Source of the DNA: Burkholderiales bacterium 67-32
GTDB lineage: Bacteria; Pseudomonadota; Gammaproteobacteria; Burkholderiales; Burkholderiaceae_B
Direction of reading: 5' to 3'
Assembly: GCA_001898625.1 (NCBI GenBank)
Contig: MKUP01000032.1
Coordinates: forward strand, 1-64,000
DNA: 64,000 nt
Shown here: positions 28,255 to 37,775 of the stretch, in pieces
Layout of the letters: every line of letters starts with the position of its first letter
Position numbering within the stretch: position 1 is the stretch's first letter
Notes under the pieces: model-generated
The model's input: only the letters and a program-made list of their open reading frames with translations
Databases searched by the model: none
What the model was told of the DNA's origin: nothing
Position numbers and translations under genes: made by a program

Positions 28255-29220
28255 ATGCAACGCAGACCCTTCTTTGCCGCCGGGCTGGCGGCCGCGGCCC
28301 TGTGCGTGGCCGGTGCCGTATCGGCACAGCCGTATCCCGCCCGCGAGGTGCGCATCATCATCCCGTTCCCGCCCGGCGGCACGCTGGACACGGTGGGGCG
28401 GCAACTGGCTCAGCGCCTGAGCGAGCAGACCGGCCACGCCTTCGTCGTGGAGAACCGGGCCGGCGGCAATGGCATGATCGGAGCCGCCGCCGTGGCCAAG
28501 GCGACGCCCGACGGCTACACGCTGATGTTCAACGCGTCGACGGTGACCACCACGCCGATGACCATGAAGGTCGCGCCGTTCGATATGGAAAAGGATTTCC
28601 AGCCGATCTCGCTGGTGGCCCAGGCGCCCCTGTCGGTGGCGGTGAACAAGTCGCTGCCGTTCAACGACATCAAGGGCCTGCTCGACTACGCCAGGCAGAA
28701 TCCGGGCAAGCTCAGCTTCGCGGTCGGCTCCACCGGATCGGCCGGCCAGCTCGCCACCGAACTACTGCGGCGGGCGGGGCAGATGAACTATCTGATCGTG
28801 CCGTACAAGGGATCCGCGCCGGCCTACCAGGACCTGGTGGGCGGACAGATTTCCGGTTTCATCGATCCCATCCTGGGGGCCATGTCCTACCACAAGGGCG
28901 GCATGCTCAAGATCCTGGCGGTCACGTCGCGGTCGCGCGTGCCCACGTTGCCCGACGTACCCACCGTGGGCGAGACCGTGCCGGGCTACGAGTTCTACAG
29001 TTGGTATGGCCTGTGGGGTCCGGCCAAGCTGCCCATGGACATCGCCCACAAGCTCAACGCCGAGGTCAACAAGGCGCTGGAGGCCGGCATGCGCGAGAAG
29101 CTGGAGCAACAGGGGCTGGTGCTGAAAGCGGGTTCCATCGAGGACTTCGCGCGCTTCCAGCAGGAAGACATGGCGCGGTCGAAGCAGATCATCGTCGAGG
29201 GCAACATCCGTGCGGAATGA
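28255..29220 (+). CDS. Bug-family periplasmic solute receptor
   Basis: 321 residues. Signal peptide FFAAGLAAAALCVAGAVSAQ is followed by the Bug opening YPAREVRIIIPFPPGGTLD and ENRAGGNGMIG. Forms an operon with the upstream DapA-like gene (40-bp gap) and overlaps the SDR start by 11 bases. As with the other Bug in the window, no TctAB membrane subunits are near. Confidence 0.9.
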   Translation: MQRRPFFAAGLAAAALCVAGAVSAQPYPAREVRIIIPFPPGGTLDTVGRQLAQRLSEQTGHAFVVENRAGGNGMIGAAAVAKATPDGYTLMFNASTVTTTPMTMKVAPFDMEKDFQPISLVAQAPLSVAVNKSLPFNDIKGLLDYARQNPGKLSFAVGSTGSAGQLATELLRRAGQMNYLIVPYKGSAPAYQDLVGGQISGFIDPILGAMSYHKGGMLKILAVTSRSRVPTLPDVPTVGETVPGYEFYSWYGLWGPAKLPMDIAHKLNAEVNKALEAGMREKLEQQGLVLKAGSIEDFARFQQEDMARSKQIIVEGNIRAE

Positions 29221-29905
29221 ACGCTTCGCTGTCGTGACGGGCAGCAGCGCCGGCATCGGCCGCGCGGTGGCGGCCGCGCTGCTGGAGCAGGGTTGGCAGG
29301 TGGTCGGGCTGGACCGCGCGGCGGCGACCCTGGATCATCCGTGCTTCGAAGGCCGATCGGTCGACCTGGAGCAGGCCGATGCCATTGCCGAAGCGCTGCC
29401 CGGCCTGCTGGACTGCGATGCGTTGGTCCACGCGGCGGGCATCATGCGGACGGCGCCGCTGGGCAGCCTGGACGGCGTTGCCTTCGAGCTGATGTGGCGG
29501 CTGCACGTGGCCGCGGCCAGCCAGCTCGCCGACGGCATGGTACCGGCCATGGCCGCGCGCGGCCGGGGCCGGGTGGTACTGATCGGCAGCCGTGTTTCCC
29601 GCGGCATGGCCGGACGCAGCCAATATGCCGCGGTCAAGGCGGCCCTGGTGGCCATGGGACGCAGTTGGGCGGCCGAGGTGGCGGCACGGGGTGTGACGGT
29701 GAACGTGGTGTCGCCCGCGGCCACGCGCACGGCCATGCTGGACGACCCCGGCCGCGCCGCCAGCGCGCCGCGCCTGCCGCCCCGGGGCCGTCTGATCGAG
29801 CCGGCCGAGGTGGCGGCGCTGGTGGGCTTCCTGCTGTCGGATGCCGCCGCGGCCATCACCGGGCAGGACATCCAGGTCTGCGGGGGCGCGTCGCTGTCGG
29901 GGTGA
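29210..29905 (+). CDS. Short-chain dehydrogenase/reductase
   Basis: 231 residues, begun at a GTG inside the stop of the Bug gene. Rossmann motif TGSSAGIGRAV, NAG-equivalent HAAGIM, catalytic Tyr/Lys in QYAAVKAAL, and the Ser in LIGSRVS. SDRs oxidise or reduce hydroxyl/keto groups using NAD(P). Third gene of the LysR-controlled operon: aldolase/dehydratase, receptor and SDR suggest degradation of a hydroxy acid, inferred only from context. Confidence 0.88.
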   Translation: MRNERFAVVTGSSAGIGRAVAAALLEQGWQVVGLDRAAATLDHPCFEGRSVDLEQADAIAEALPGLLDCDALVHAAGIMRTAPLGSLDGVAFELMWRLHVAAASQLADGMVPAMAARGRGRVVLIGSRVSRGMAGRSQYAAVKAALVAMGRSWAAEVAARGVTVNVVSPAATRTAMLDDPGRAASAPRLPPRGRLIEPAEVAALVGFLLSDAAAAITGQDIQVCGGASLSG

Positions 29906-29917
29906 GCGCGAAGGCTG

Positions 29918-31600
29918 TCACGGGTGCGGAGCCAGCGCGGGCATGACCGGAATGGGCGGCGCGAAGGCCGGCCGCGCGCCGCGTGCCTCCCGCGATGAGG
30001 AAAAGAGCGTCGCCGCACCGGGGTCTTTCCCGGATAGGCCGGGCGCCATCCCGCTCGCGTTCAGCAATTGCCGCGCATAGGCCGTGCGCGGTCGTTCGAA
30101 CAGGGTATCGGCCGCGGCGTGCTCCACCACCCGTCCTTGCCTGAGGACGAGGACTTCGTCGGCCAGCGATCGCATCACCGCCAGGTCGTGGCCGATGAAC
30201 AGCAGGGTCAGCCCGTGGGCCTCGCGCAGGCGCGCGAGCAGATCCAGGATCTGGTTGCGCACCGTGGCATCCAGGGCCGACACCGGTTCGTCGCAGACCA
30301 GGACGCGCGGCCGCATCGCCAGGGCGCGCGCGATGACTACGCGCTGGCGCTGCCCGCCCGAAAGCTGATGCGGAAAGCGCGCCAGCATGTCGCCGGCCAG
30401 GCCGACCTCTTCGAGCATGGCGGCGCAGCGGTGCGCCAGGGCTTCGCGCGGCGTGGCGGGTTCGGCCGCCAGTTGTGCCTCGGACAAGGCCTGCAACAGC
30501 GTGCGCCGGGGATTGAGGCTGCCCGAGGTGTCCTGGAAGATGTATTGGCAGGCGCGGGCGTAGCGGATGCGCTGGCGCCGGTCCGCCGGATCCATGCCGC
30601 ACACGCGCACGCTGCCGGCGGCGGGCGGCACCAGGCCCAGCAGGGCTCGGGCAAGGGTGCTCTTGCCCGAGCCGGACTCGCCGGCAATGCCCAGCGTGGC
30701 GCCTTCGCGCAGCCGCAGGTCCACGCCCTGCAAGACGCGATGACGGGAACGGGCATGGCCGTAGTCCACGCACAGGTCCTGGGCGTGGACGATGTCCTCG
30801 CTTGCGCGCCGCGCGGCGGCGAACCGGGGCAGGGCGCGATGCGTGTGCGCCGCCACCAGCGAGCGCGTGTAGTCGTGCCGGGGAGCGTGCAGCATGACGC
30901 CGGCGTCCCCCTCTTCCAGCAGCGATCCATGGCGCATGACGGCGATGCGGTCGGCCATCGCCGCCACGACGTCCAGGTCGTGCGAGATGAACAGCATGGC
31001 CATGCCCCGCCTGCGCCGCACGTCCCGCAGCAGGGCCAGTACCTGCGCCTGCGTCGTGACGTCCAGCGCGGTGGTGGGTTCGTCGGCGATCAGCAGTGTG
31101 GGTTCGCCGGCCAGGACCATCGCGATCATCGCGCGCTGCTGCTGGCCGCCCGATAGTTCGAAGGGCCGGCGGTCCAGCATGCGAACCGGGTCCGGCAAGC
31201 CGACCTCGTGCAGCAGCTCGGCCGCGCGGGTCTGGCGTTCGCGCCGATCGCGGCCCGCCGGCATGGTCTCCACGATCTGCGCGCCCAGGGTCATCAGCGG
31301 GTTGAGCGCGCTCATGGGATCCTGGAATACGATGCCGATCTGGCGGCCCCGCACCGTGCGCCATGCCGCCGGGTCCAATGCGGTGAGCTCCCGGCCGCGC
31401 AGGCGGATGCTGCCGGCTACATGCGGATGGCCGGGGGCGAGCCCCAGCACGGCCAGCGCGGTCATCGATTTGCCGCTGCCCGATTCGCCGATCAGCCCGA
31501 GGGTCTCGCCGTCGCGGATGTCGAGCGAGACGTCGCGCACGACCGGGGTGTCGCCGTAGCTCAGCGTCAGGTTCTGGATGGAAAGAAGAGGCGCTTGCAT
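29918..31600 (-). CDS. Oligopeptide-type ABC transporter, fused double ATPase (DppD-DppF-like)
   Basis: 560 residues with two ABC ATPase cassettes in one chain. Walker A GESGSGKS occurs near residue 41 and again near 318; signature motifs are LSGGQQQR and LSGGQRQR; Walker B LLIADEPTTALD and VLVCDEPVSALD. C-terminal tail has no domain. It energises the permease pair downstream in a peptide/nickel/opine-type importer. Confidence 0.92.
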   Translation of the reverse strand: MQAPLLSIQNLTLSYGDTPVVRDVSLDIRDGETLGLIGESGSGKSMTALAVLGLAPGHPHVAGSIRLRGRELTALDPAAWRTVRGRQIGIVFQDPMSALNPLMTLGAQIVETMPAGRDRRERQTRAAELLHEVGLPDPVRMLDRRPFELSGGQQQRAMIAMVLAGEPTLLIADEPTTALDVTTQAQVLALLRDVRRRRGMAMLFISHDLDVVAAMADRIAVMRHGSLLEEGDAGVMLHAPRHDYTRSLVAAHTHRALPRFAAARRASEDIVHAQDLCVDYGHARSRHRVLQGVDLRLREGATLGIAGESGSGKSTLARALLGLVPPAAGSVRVCGMDPADRRQRIRYARACQYIFQDTSGSLNPRRTLLQALSEAQLAAEPATPREALAHRCAAMLEEVGLAGDMLARFPHQLSGGQRQRVVIARALAMRPRVLVCDEPVSALDATVRNQILDLLARLREAHGLTLLFIGHDLAVMRSLADEVLVLRQGRVVEHAAADTLFERPRTAYARQLLNASGMAPGLSGKDPGAATLFSSSREARGARPAFAPPIPVMPALAPHP

Positions 31601-31622
31601 GGGAGTTCCGTTCAGATGCGGG

Positions 31623-32543
31623 CTAGGCCTGGCGACGCGCCGTGCGCGGATCGGCCCAGCGGTGCAGGAGGGTCGTGGCGACGTTGACCACGACCACGGA
31701 GGTGGCGAGCAGCATGACCGCCGCCTGGATGACGGGATAGTCGCGGCCGCGGATGGCGTCCAGCGTCAGGCTGCCCAGCCCGGGGAGGCCGAACAGCGCC
31801 TCCATGGTCAGCGTCCCGCCTATCAGTCCGCCCAGGATGACGCCGGCCAGCGCGATGACGACCGACAGCGAGTTGGGCAGGATGTGCCGCCAGGCGATGC
31901 GCCAGGGCGACAAGCCCTTGGCGTGCGCGGTGCGGATGAAGCCGGCCCTGGCCGTTTCGCGCAATTCCTCGTGCAGCGGCTTGGCGATCTGGCCGGCGAT
32001 GTCCAGGCCCAGGATCAGGACCGGCAGCAGCATCTGACCGCGTATGGGCAGCCAGCCCAGCCAGATGGAAAACGCCAGTATCCCCAGTACGCCGGTACAG
32101 AAGGTGGGGACGGCGATGGACCAGACGTTCAGGCTTTCGATCGCCGCGGCCGCCGGGCTGCGCGGCGCGGCCAGCGCCAGCACGGCCAGGCCCATGCCCA
32201 GCGCCAGGCCCGCCAGCAGGCTGGCGCCGGCCAGTTTCAGGCTGGCGGGCAGGGCGTGGACCAGCATGTCGGCGACGGGCGTGCCGAAGCGCATGGACAG
32301 GCCCAGGTCGCCGCGGAGCGCGGCCCGGGTCCACAGGCCGAATTGCGTGGATAGGCCATCGTCCAGACCGAGGTCGGCGCGCATGGCGGCCAGCGACTGG
32401 GTGTCGTAGTCGCCGCGCGCCGCGTAGAAGTCGATGACATCGCCCGGTACCGCCCGCACCAGCAGGAAGATGGCGAACGAGATCACCACGATGTTGAGCA
32501 GTTGCCGGAGGAGCTGGAGGGCGGAGGAAGAGAGCAGGGGCAT
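31623..32543 (-). CDS. ABC transporter permease, DppB type
   Basis: 306 residues, about six membrane helices. N-terminal helix NIVVISFAIFLLVRAVPGDVI and the EAA-loop region RTAHAKGLSPWRIAWRHILPNS identify the first permease of dipeptide-type ABC importers. It lies between the fused ATPase and the second permease, all on the minus strand. Confidence 0.92.
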   Translation of the reverse strand: MPLLSSSALQLLRQLLNIVVISFAIFLLVRAVPGDVIDFYAARGDYDTQSLAAMRADLGLDDGLSTQFGLWTRAALRGDLGLSMRFGTPVADMLVHALPASLKLAGASLLAGLALGMGLAVLALAAPRSPAAAAIESLNVWSIAVPTFCTGVLGILAFSIWLGWLPIRGQMLLPVLILGLDIAGQIAKPLHEELRETARAGFIRTAHAKGLSPWRIAWRHILPNSLSVVIALAGVILGGLIGGTLTMEALFGLPGLGSLTLDAIRGRDYPVIQAAVMLLATSVVVVNVATTLLHRWADPRTARRQA

Positions 32544-32561
32544 GGTGGTTCGCAGCGGAGG

Positions 32562-33371
32562 TCAGGCGCGGGCGCCCAGCGGGTCGAAGCGGTCGCGCAG
32601 GCGGTTGCCGAGCACGGACAGCGACAGCGTGGTCAGGGCCAGGGCCAGCACGGGCAGCAGCAGCGAGGCCGGCGCCTGCTCGGCATACGAGACCGCCGTC
32701 GCGATGATGCGGCCCCAGGTCGGCACGTCCGGCGAGACGCCCAGGCCGAAGAAGCTGAGCACCGATTCGGTGACGATGGCCCGGGGCACGACGATGGCCA
32801 CCTGTGTGAGCAGCGCGCCGGCGGCATTGGGCAGGACATGGCGCCAGGCGATGGCGGCCGGCGCGATGCCGAGCACGCGCGCGGCGGCCACGTAGCCGGA
32901 GGCCATTTCCCGTTCGTACACGGCGCGCGCGACATAGCCAAAAAGCGGCATGAACGCGATGCCCACGGCCAGGATGACCGATAGGGTGCCCACGCCCAGC
33001 GACACCATGAGCGCCAGCGACAGCAGGATGGGCGGCAGCGTGCGGATCATGTCGAAGGCGGCGTAGACGGCGCCCCGCGCTGGTCCGCCGGCCACGCATC
33101 CCATGAGGCCGAGTCCGGCGCCGCCCAGCAGGGCGATGCCCGCCGAGCAGACGGCCACCAGCAGTGTCAGGCGGGTGCCGGCCACGAGCCGGGCCAGGAT
33201 GTCGCGCCCGAAGCTGTCGGTGCCCAGCCAGTGGCCGGGGCCGGGCGGCAGGTTGCGGGCCAGCAGGTCCTGGTGGTAGGGGTCCAGGCCGGGCAGCAGC
33301 GGCCCGATCGCGGCGGCCGTCAGGGCCACCGCCAGCAGGACCCAGGGAGCCAGGCGGCGGAACGTGCTCAT
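32562..33371 (-). CDS. ABC transporter permease, DppC type
   Basis: 269 residues. N-terminal helix WVLLAVALTAAAIGPLLPGLDPY, then the conserved GTDSFGRDILARLVAGTRLTL of DppC proteins, and the EAA loop AARVLGIAPAAIAWRHVLPNA. Its start overlaps the stop of the solute-binding protein gene by 4 bases, so the two are translationally coupled. Confidence 0.92.
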   Translation of the reverse strand: MSTFRRLAPWVLLAVALTAAAIGPLLPGLDPYHQDLLARNLPPGPGHWLGTDSFGRDILARLVAGTRLTLLVAVCSAGIALLGGAGLGLMGCVAGGPARGAVYAAFDMIRTLPPILLSLALMVSLGVGTLSVILAVGIAFMPLFGYVARAVYEREMASGYVAAARVLGIAPAAIAWRHVLPNAAGALLTQVAIVVPRAIVTESVLSFFGLGVSPDVPTWGRIIATAVSYAEQAPASLLLPVLALALTTLSLSVLGNRLRDRFDPLGARA

Positions 33372-34900
33372 GCCGCCAGCCAGGTCCGCGCCAGTCCGCC
33401 GTCGACGCGGTTCTGGCTCCAGGTGTATCCCGTCTCGTAGCCGCGCACCTTGGGCGCCACGCCGATGGCGTCGGCCGCGTGGCCCAGCCCCAGGGTGTAG
33501 CGCTTGTCCATGACATGCTTCCAGGCCTGGAGATAGCCTTCGCGGGCCTTCTGCGCGCTGGGCGAAGAGACCGCGGCATTGATCAGCGCGTCGAGCTCCT
33601 TGTCCTGGATGCCGCCCCACAGCATGGGGCTGGGGCCGTCGGACAGCAGCCGCGCATAGCGCAGGTAGACATCGGCGCGGGGGCCGGAGTGGAAAGGCGC
33701 GAGATCCCAGTCGTATTGTCCGAGCAGACGCTGCGCGCCGATGTCGTCGAGCGCCTGGTGATCGATCTTGAACCCGAGCTGGCGCACCATCTGCACGGCG
33801 ACCTGCGCGTAGTCGGATTGCCAGGAGACCACTTTCAGCGTTTCCCGGGACGGATCCACGCCGGCGTTCTTGAGCAGCTCGCGCGCGCGGGCCAGATCGG
33901 GCTTGGCGTGGGGGTCCCGCTGCTCCAGTTCGCGGTCCCAGAAATAGGTGTTCGGGCGCACGGGCTGGTCGCTGACGACGGCGGTCTTCACCACGAACTT
34001 CATGTAGGCCTGCTTGTCGACGGCCAGCGAGATCGCCTCGCGCACACGGGCATCCTGGAGCAGCGGGCGGGGTTTGCGGTTGTTGAAGGACAGGAAGTAC
34101 CAGGCCGTGTCCTTGAGGAATTGGATGCCCATGCGGTCCTTCGCCAGGCTGTCGAGCTTGTCGTTGCCGACGTAGGCCAGGTGCAGGTCGCCCGCGCGTA
34201 GCGACAGGCTGTTGTCGCGGTCGCCGCGCAGGTCGAACTCCACGGCGTCGAGATAGGGCAGGCCCGCTTGCCAGTACTGGTCGAAGGCCGGCGCCTGGAA
34301 GCTGACGTCCGGCTGCCAGGTGCCGAACTTGAAGGGACCGGTGCCGATGGGGCGGCGGATGGTCTCGTTCCAGCCTTCCGATTCGGGGGCGACGATCCAC
34401 AGTTCGGACAGCAGGTTCAGGAAAGGCGCATGGGCGTTGGCAAGTTCCACGCGCAGGACGTCGGGCGAGGGCGTCTCGATGTTGCGGGCCAGCTTCATCG
34501 CGCCGGTCAGCCAGCCGCCCTTGACCTTGTCGCGCACCCGCTCGAAGTTCGCCTTGACGTCGGCGGAAGTCATCGCGCGGCCGTTGTGGAAGCGTACGTT
34601 CTTGCGCAGGTGGAATGTGTAGGTCCGGCCGTCCGCCGAGGAGTCGATGCGTTCGGCCAGAAAGGGGCGCACCGTGCCGTCGTCGCCGATGCTGGTCAGC
34701 GTTTCGGCATAGACCTGTTGCACGGCGATGGAGCCGGCATGGCGGTGCGGGTCGGCGGTGTCCAGGCCCAGCAGCGCCACCTTCAGCGTGCCGCCGCGGC
34801 GCGGAGTGGGGGCATTCTGGGCGTGCAGCAGGCCGGGCATGGCAAGGGGGCCGGCGGTGGCGCTCATGGCGAGCAGTTTGAGCAGATCACGTCTTTGCAT
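33368..34900 (-). CDS. ABC transporter substrate-binding protein (SBP family 5)
   Basis: 510 residues from the ATG at 34900. The Tat-like signal (QRRDLLKLLAMSATAG, with paired Arg) leads to an extracellular family-5 solute-binding fold with EEGRTYTFHLRKNVRFHNG and the RPIGTGPFKF segment. It is the first gene of the importer operon and defines its ligand, which may be a peptide, opine or phosphorus compound since phosphatase-superfamily genes are adjacent. Confidence 0.9.
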   Translation of the reverse strand: MQRRDLLKLLAMSATAGPLAMPGLLHAQNAPTPRRGGTLKVALLGLDTADPHRHAGSIAVQQVYAETLTSIGDDGTVRPFLAERIDSSADGRTYTFHLRKNVRFHNGRAMTSADVKANFERVRDKVKGGWLTGAMKLARNIETPSPDVLRVELANAHAPFLNLLSELWIVAPESEGWNETIRRPIGTGPFKFGTWQPDVSFQAPAFDQYWQAGLPYLDAVEFDLRGDRDNSLSLRAGDLHLAYVGNDKLDSLAKDRMGIQFLKDTAWYFLSFNNRKPRPLLQDARVREAISLAVDKQAYMKFVVKTAVVSDQPVRPNTYFWDRELEQRDPHAKPDLARARELLKNAGVDPSRETLKVVSWQSDYAQVAVQMVRQLGFKIDHQALDDIGAQRLLGQYDWDLAPFHSGPRADVYLRYARLLSDGPSPMLWGGIQDKELDALINAAVSSPSAQKAREGYLQAWKHVMDKRYTLGLGHAADAIGVAPKVRGYETGYTWSQNRVDGGLARTWLAA

Positions 34901-34931
34901 GGCGAAGTCCTGTGTAGGGAAGCGGGCGCGC

Positions 34932-36221
34932 TCAGGCGGCCTCGGCAGGGAGAGGAAGGGGCGTGCCGTCCATGTCGCCATGGGGCAGGCCCAGGTGGCG
35001 CAGCATGGTGGGCGCGTAGTCGATCAGGGAAACCGGATGCGGGTGGATGCGGCCGTCCGCGTAGCCGCCGCCCTCGACGATGAGGAAGGGCGATTGCTCG
35101 AAGCCGCCGAGACCGCCGTGCTGGCCGTGGCCGTCGTAGGACTTGCCCTCGGCCGGATCGGTCGCGATCCAGGTGCTGCCGCGCACGCCATGGGCGTTGG
35201 CGTCATCCGCGTGCCGCATTGCGACGGCGATGGTGCAGGTGATCGTGCCGGCGGGCAGGCCCAGATTGGACAGTGCTTCGCCATGGAACACGGCGCCGCA
35301 CCAGGGCTGGCGCGCGAGATGTTCGAGCAGGGCCGGCACGCGGTCGCGCGCGGCCGCCGAGACGCCGACGATACAGGCGCTGCCGTTGGGGGCGACGACG
35401 ACATCGCGGCTGCCTGCCGCGGCCTTCAGGCCGGCGGCCACCAGGTTCTGTCCGACGTCGATTTCGCCCACCACGGTTTCCATGCCGTGGTCGGAGCCCA
35501 CCATCACCAGGGTGTCCTGTCCCGCTTCGCGCAGCGCGGCCACCGTGCGCAGCACGCGCGCCACGCAGGCGTCGGCGTGGCCGATGGCCGCCAGGTGGGC
35601 GGGTGAGCCGAGCGCGTGGGCATGGCCCGTGTGGTCGGGCTCGGACAGCCACAGGGTGGCGACGGCCGGCGCGTCGGGCGCCTGGAGGCGCGCGCAGAAG
35701 CGTTCGGTCATGGCCGCGTCGCCCTGGGCGCCGGAGGCGATTTCCAGGCCGCGTGCGCCGGTATAGGGCACGCCGCCGGGGCCGTACGAGCCGGCGCGGT
35801 GATAGACCTCGCCATGCCCGTCCGGGTCGTGGAAGTAGGCCGCGCCCGCCGAAACGTTGGACATGATGCATGCGCCGCCGTGGGCGGACACGTGCTCGGC
35901 CAGCGTGGGCACGTGCAAGGTGCGTCCGGTGAGGGCGCGCAGGCGTTCCCGGAACGCCGGATCTCCCACCGAATGGCAGCGCAGTCCGCCGGGTTCTTCC
36001 AGCAGCATGGTGTTGCCCAGCAGTCCGTGCCTGGCCGGCAGGCATCCGGTGGCGATGCTACTGGAGCTGGTGCGGGTGGTAGAGGGAAAGACCCCGCGTA
36101 CGTTGGCGTACCAGTGGCCTTTCGCCGCCAGGCGGGCCAGCGTTGGAGCGGTCGCCTCGTTGATCAGATCCCTGCGCAGGCTGTCGCAGATGATCAATAT
36201 GCATCGCTTGTTTGATTCCAT
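34932..36221 (-). CDS. Alkaline phosphatase-superfamily phosphodiesterase (type I)
   Basis: 429 residues. Metal sites and nucleophile are visible: ILIICDSLRRD (first Asp), PSTTRTSSSSIATG (Thr nucleophile), SEPDHTGHAH (Asp/His), VGSDHGM (Asp/His) and DGHGQHGGL. This is the type I phosphodiesterase/nucleotide pyrophosphatase group. No signal peptide. It starts the transport operon, 31 bases upstream of the solute-binding protein gene. Probably hydrolyses a phosphoester or phosphonate-related compound. Confidence 0.85.
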   Translation of the reverse strand: MESNKRCILIICDSLRRDLINEATAPTLARLAAKGHWYANVRGVFPSTTRTSSSSIATGCLPARHGLLGNTMLLEEPGGLRCHSVGDPAFRERLRALTGRTLHVPTLAEHVSAHGGACIMSNVSAGAAYFHDPDGHGEVYHRAGSYGPGGVPYTGARGLEIASGAQGDAAMTERFCARLQAPDAPAVATLWLSEPDHTGHAHALGSPAHLAAIGHADACVARVLRTVAALREAGQDTLVMVGSDHGMETVVGEIDVGQNLVAAGLKAAAGSRDVVVAPNGSACIVGVSAAARDRVPALLEHLARQPWCGAVFHGEALSNLGLPAGTITCTIAVAMRHADDANAHGVRGSTWIATDPAEGKSYDGHGQHGGLGGFEQSPFLIVEGGGYADGRIHPHPVSLIDYAPTMLRHLGLPHGDMDGTPLPLPAEAA

Positions 36222-36308
36222 AGTGGAAATGATAATTTCCCCGTGTTTATTTTTTATTACAAGCGGATTTTTATTTTATTATAAGTTATTGATTTAAAAG
36301 AAAAATAA

Positions 36309-36341
36309 GGCCATTCTCGATAATGGTTATCGAGAATGGCC
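36309..36341 (-). terminator. Intrinsic terminator after phnA-like gene
   Basis: A perfect 15-bp inverted repeat (GGCCATTCTCGATAA with its complement) and TGG loop. On the minus strand it is followed by a T-rich tract (complement of AAAAGAAAAATAA). It lies 67 bases downstream of the phnA-like stop and upstream of the phosphodiesterase gene, so the two phosphatase-superfamily genes have separate transcripts. Confidence 0.85.
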
Positions 36342-36407
36342 AGATAATATATTCATTAATAATTCGAATAATTTTCCGAGTGTTCCGTTAATCCTTTCTT
36401 CCGGGTT

Positions 36408-37649
36408 TCAGCGGTCAGTCACGCCATTGAGCGCGAAGTCGAAAATATCGAAATTGCGCAGTCCGCCCGCCGCCGCGCGCGCGGCGTAGTCGGGTTTGAG
36501 CGGGTGTGACAGCAGAAAGGGCACGCGCTGTTCCGAGAACCCCCCGTGCGAGCGCAAGGGGTGATCGCCCACGGTCGACAAGTCGTGTTCGGCGCCGCGC
36601 GATCCCAGTACGAAGCTTTCCTCCGACACCACCACGAAATCCGCCTCGCGATCCAGAGGCAGGCCCAGCAGCGCGGCCGCCTGCGCGCCGTCATATACCT
36701 CGAGCACACCGGGCAGGGCGGCCGAGGCAAGCATCATCGCTTCGATCGTCGAGGCATCGCGGGCGTAAACGCGCACGAACGAACCCAACGCGCCGTGGTG
36801 GCGCACGAAGGGATCGGCGATCGGGCAGATCACGCGCGCGCTGCCGGCGCCGAACCGCTGCTCGAGTTCGTCTTGCAGGAAGATCACATTGGGCTGCCCG
36901 CTGGCATCGCTCTTGGACGACATGCCATGGTCCGCCACGCAGCCGACCACCGCGCCTTCGTCCACCAACGCGCGCAGGCGCTGGTCCACGGCGGACAGGA
37001 AGGCGTCCGATTCCGGCGTGCCGGGCGCGTGCTTGTGCTGCACATAGTCCGACAGCGACAGGTACAGCAGACGAGCCCGCCCCTGGCGCAGCAGCGCGAG
37101 GCCGGCGTCCAGCACGTACAGCGACAGATCGCCCGAGTACATGTCGGGAGCGGGGCGGCCCACCAGCGTTTCGACGTCGGCGATGCCATGCTCGGCTTCA
37201 GCGCAGTCCGCGGCCTTTTCCGAGGAAAAGCAGATGCCCCGCATGTTGTGCCCCAGGATGCGGCGCAGTTTGTCCTTGGCGGTGATCGCCGCCGTCGGGA
37301 CGTCCGCCTGCGACATCAGGCCCAGCAGGGTCTCTCCGCGCAGCAGCGTGGCGTCCGTCACCATGATTTCGCGGCCGGTCTCGCGGTCCAGGTAGTAGTT
37401 GCCGCCTATGCCGTGGACCGCCGGCGAAACACCGGTCACGATGGAAACGTTGTTCGGGTTGGTGAAGGAAGGCATGACGCAGTCGGCCACGCCGCCATGG
37501 CCCCGCCGGTGGAAATCGGCAATGGTCGGGCAGACGCCGTCGGCGATGCCGCGCGTGATGTATTCGGGGTCGCAGCCGTCGATGCAGATCACGACGGTGG
37601 GGCGGGCGGGCAGGCTGTACTGGCGGCCGTGCAACGAGATGGATGGCAT
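36408..37649 (-). CDS. phnA: Phosphonoacetate hydrolase (PhnA-type)
   Basis: 413 residues of the alkaline phosphatase superfamily in the phosphonoacetate hydrolase branch. It cleaves the C-P bond of phosphonoacetate to acetate and phosphate. Metal ligands and nucleophile appear as CIDGCDPEYI (Asp), PSFTNPNNVSIVTG (Thr nucleophile), YLSLSDYVQHKHAPG (Asp/His), CVADHGMSSKS (Asp/His) and a late His in LRSHGGFSEQ. No signal peptide, so cytosolic. A LysR gene is divergent upstream, as with phnR beside phnA in Pseudomonas. The AT-rich gap downstream has a strong terminator. Confidence 0.85.
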   Translation of the reverse strand: MPSISLHGRQYSLPARPTVVICIDGCDPEYITRGIADGVCPTIADFHRRGHGGVADCVMPSFTNPNNVSIVTGVSPAVHGIGGNYYLDRETGREIMVTDATLLRGETLLGLMSQADVPTAAITAKDKLRRILGHNMRGICFSSEKAADCAEAEHGIADVETLVGRPAPDMYSGDLSLYVLDAGLALLRQGRARLLYLSLSDYVQHKHAPGTPESDAFLSAVDQRLRALVDEGAVVGCVADHGMSSKSDASGQPNVIFLQDELEQRFGAGSARVICPIADPFVRHHGALGSFVRVYARDASTIEAMMLASAALPGVLEVYDGAQAAALLGLPLDREADFVVVSEESFVLGSRGAEHDLSTVGDHPLRSHGGFSEQRVPFLLSHPLKPDYAARAAAGGLRNFDIFDFALNGVTDR

Positions 37650-37730
37650 GAATCGGCGTTAGGGGTGTATCAGGGAAGCGCCAGCATAGTGTGAGTAAAT
37701 CAACGTTGCTGTGATAGATTTTCCCCTTGG

Positions 37731-37747
37731 TGTGATTTTTATTCACG
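37731..37747. promoter_or_regulatory. LysR-type operator candidate between phnA and LysR genes
   Basis: The segment contains GTGA, 7 bases, TCAC, a perfect interrupted dyad in AT-rich DNA 30 bases upstream of the LysR start. It fits a LysR (T-N11-A) site for the phnA/LysR divergent promoter. A related half-site, GTGAGTAAATC, lies 40 bases to the left at about 37691. Confidence 0.5.
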
Positions 37748-37775
37748 ATTTCGGACGTCAAACTGACATCTAGCC

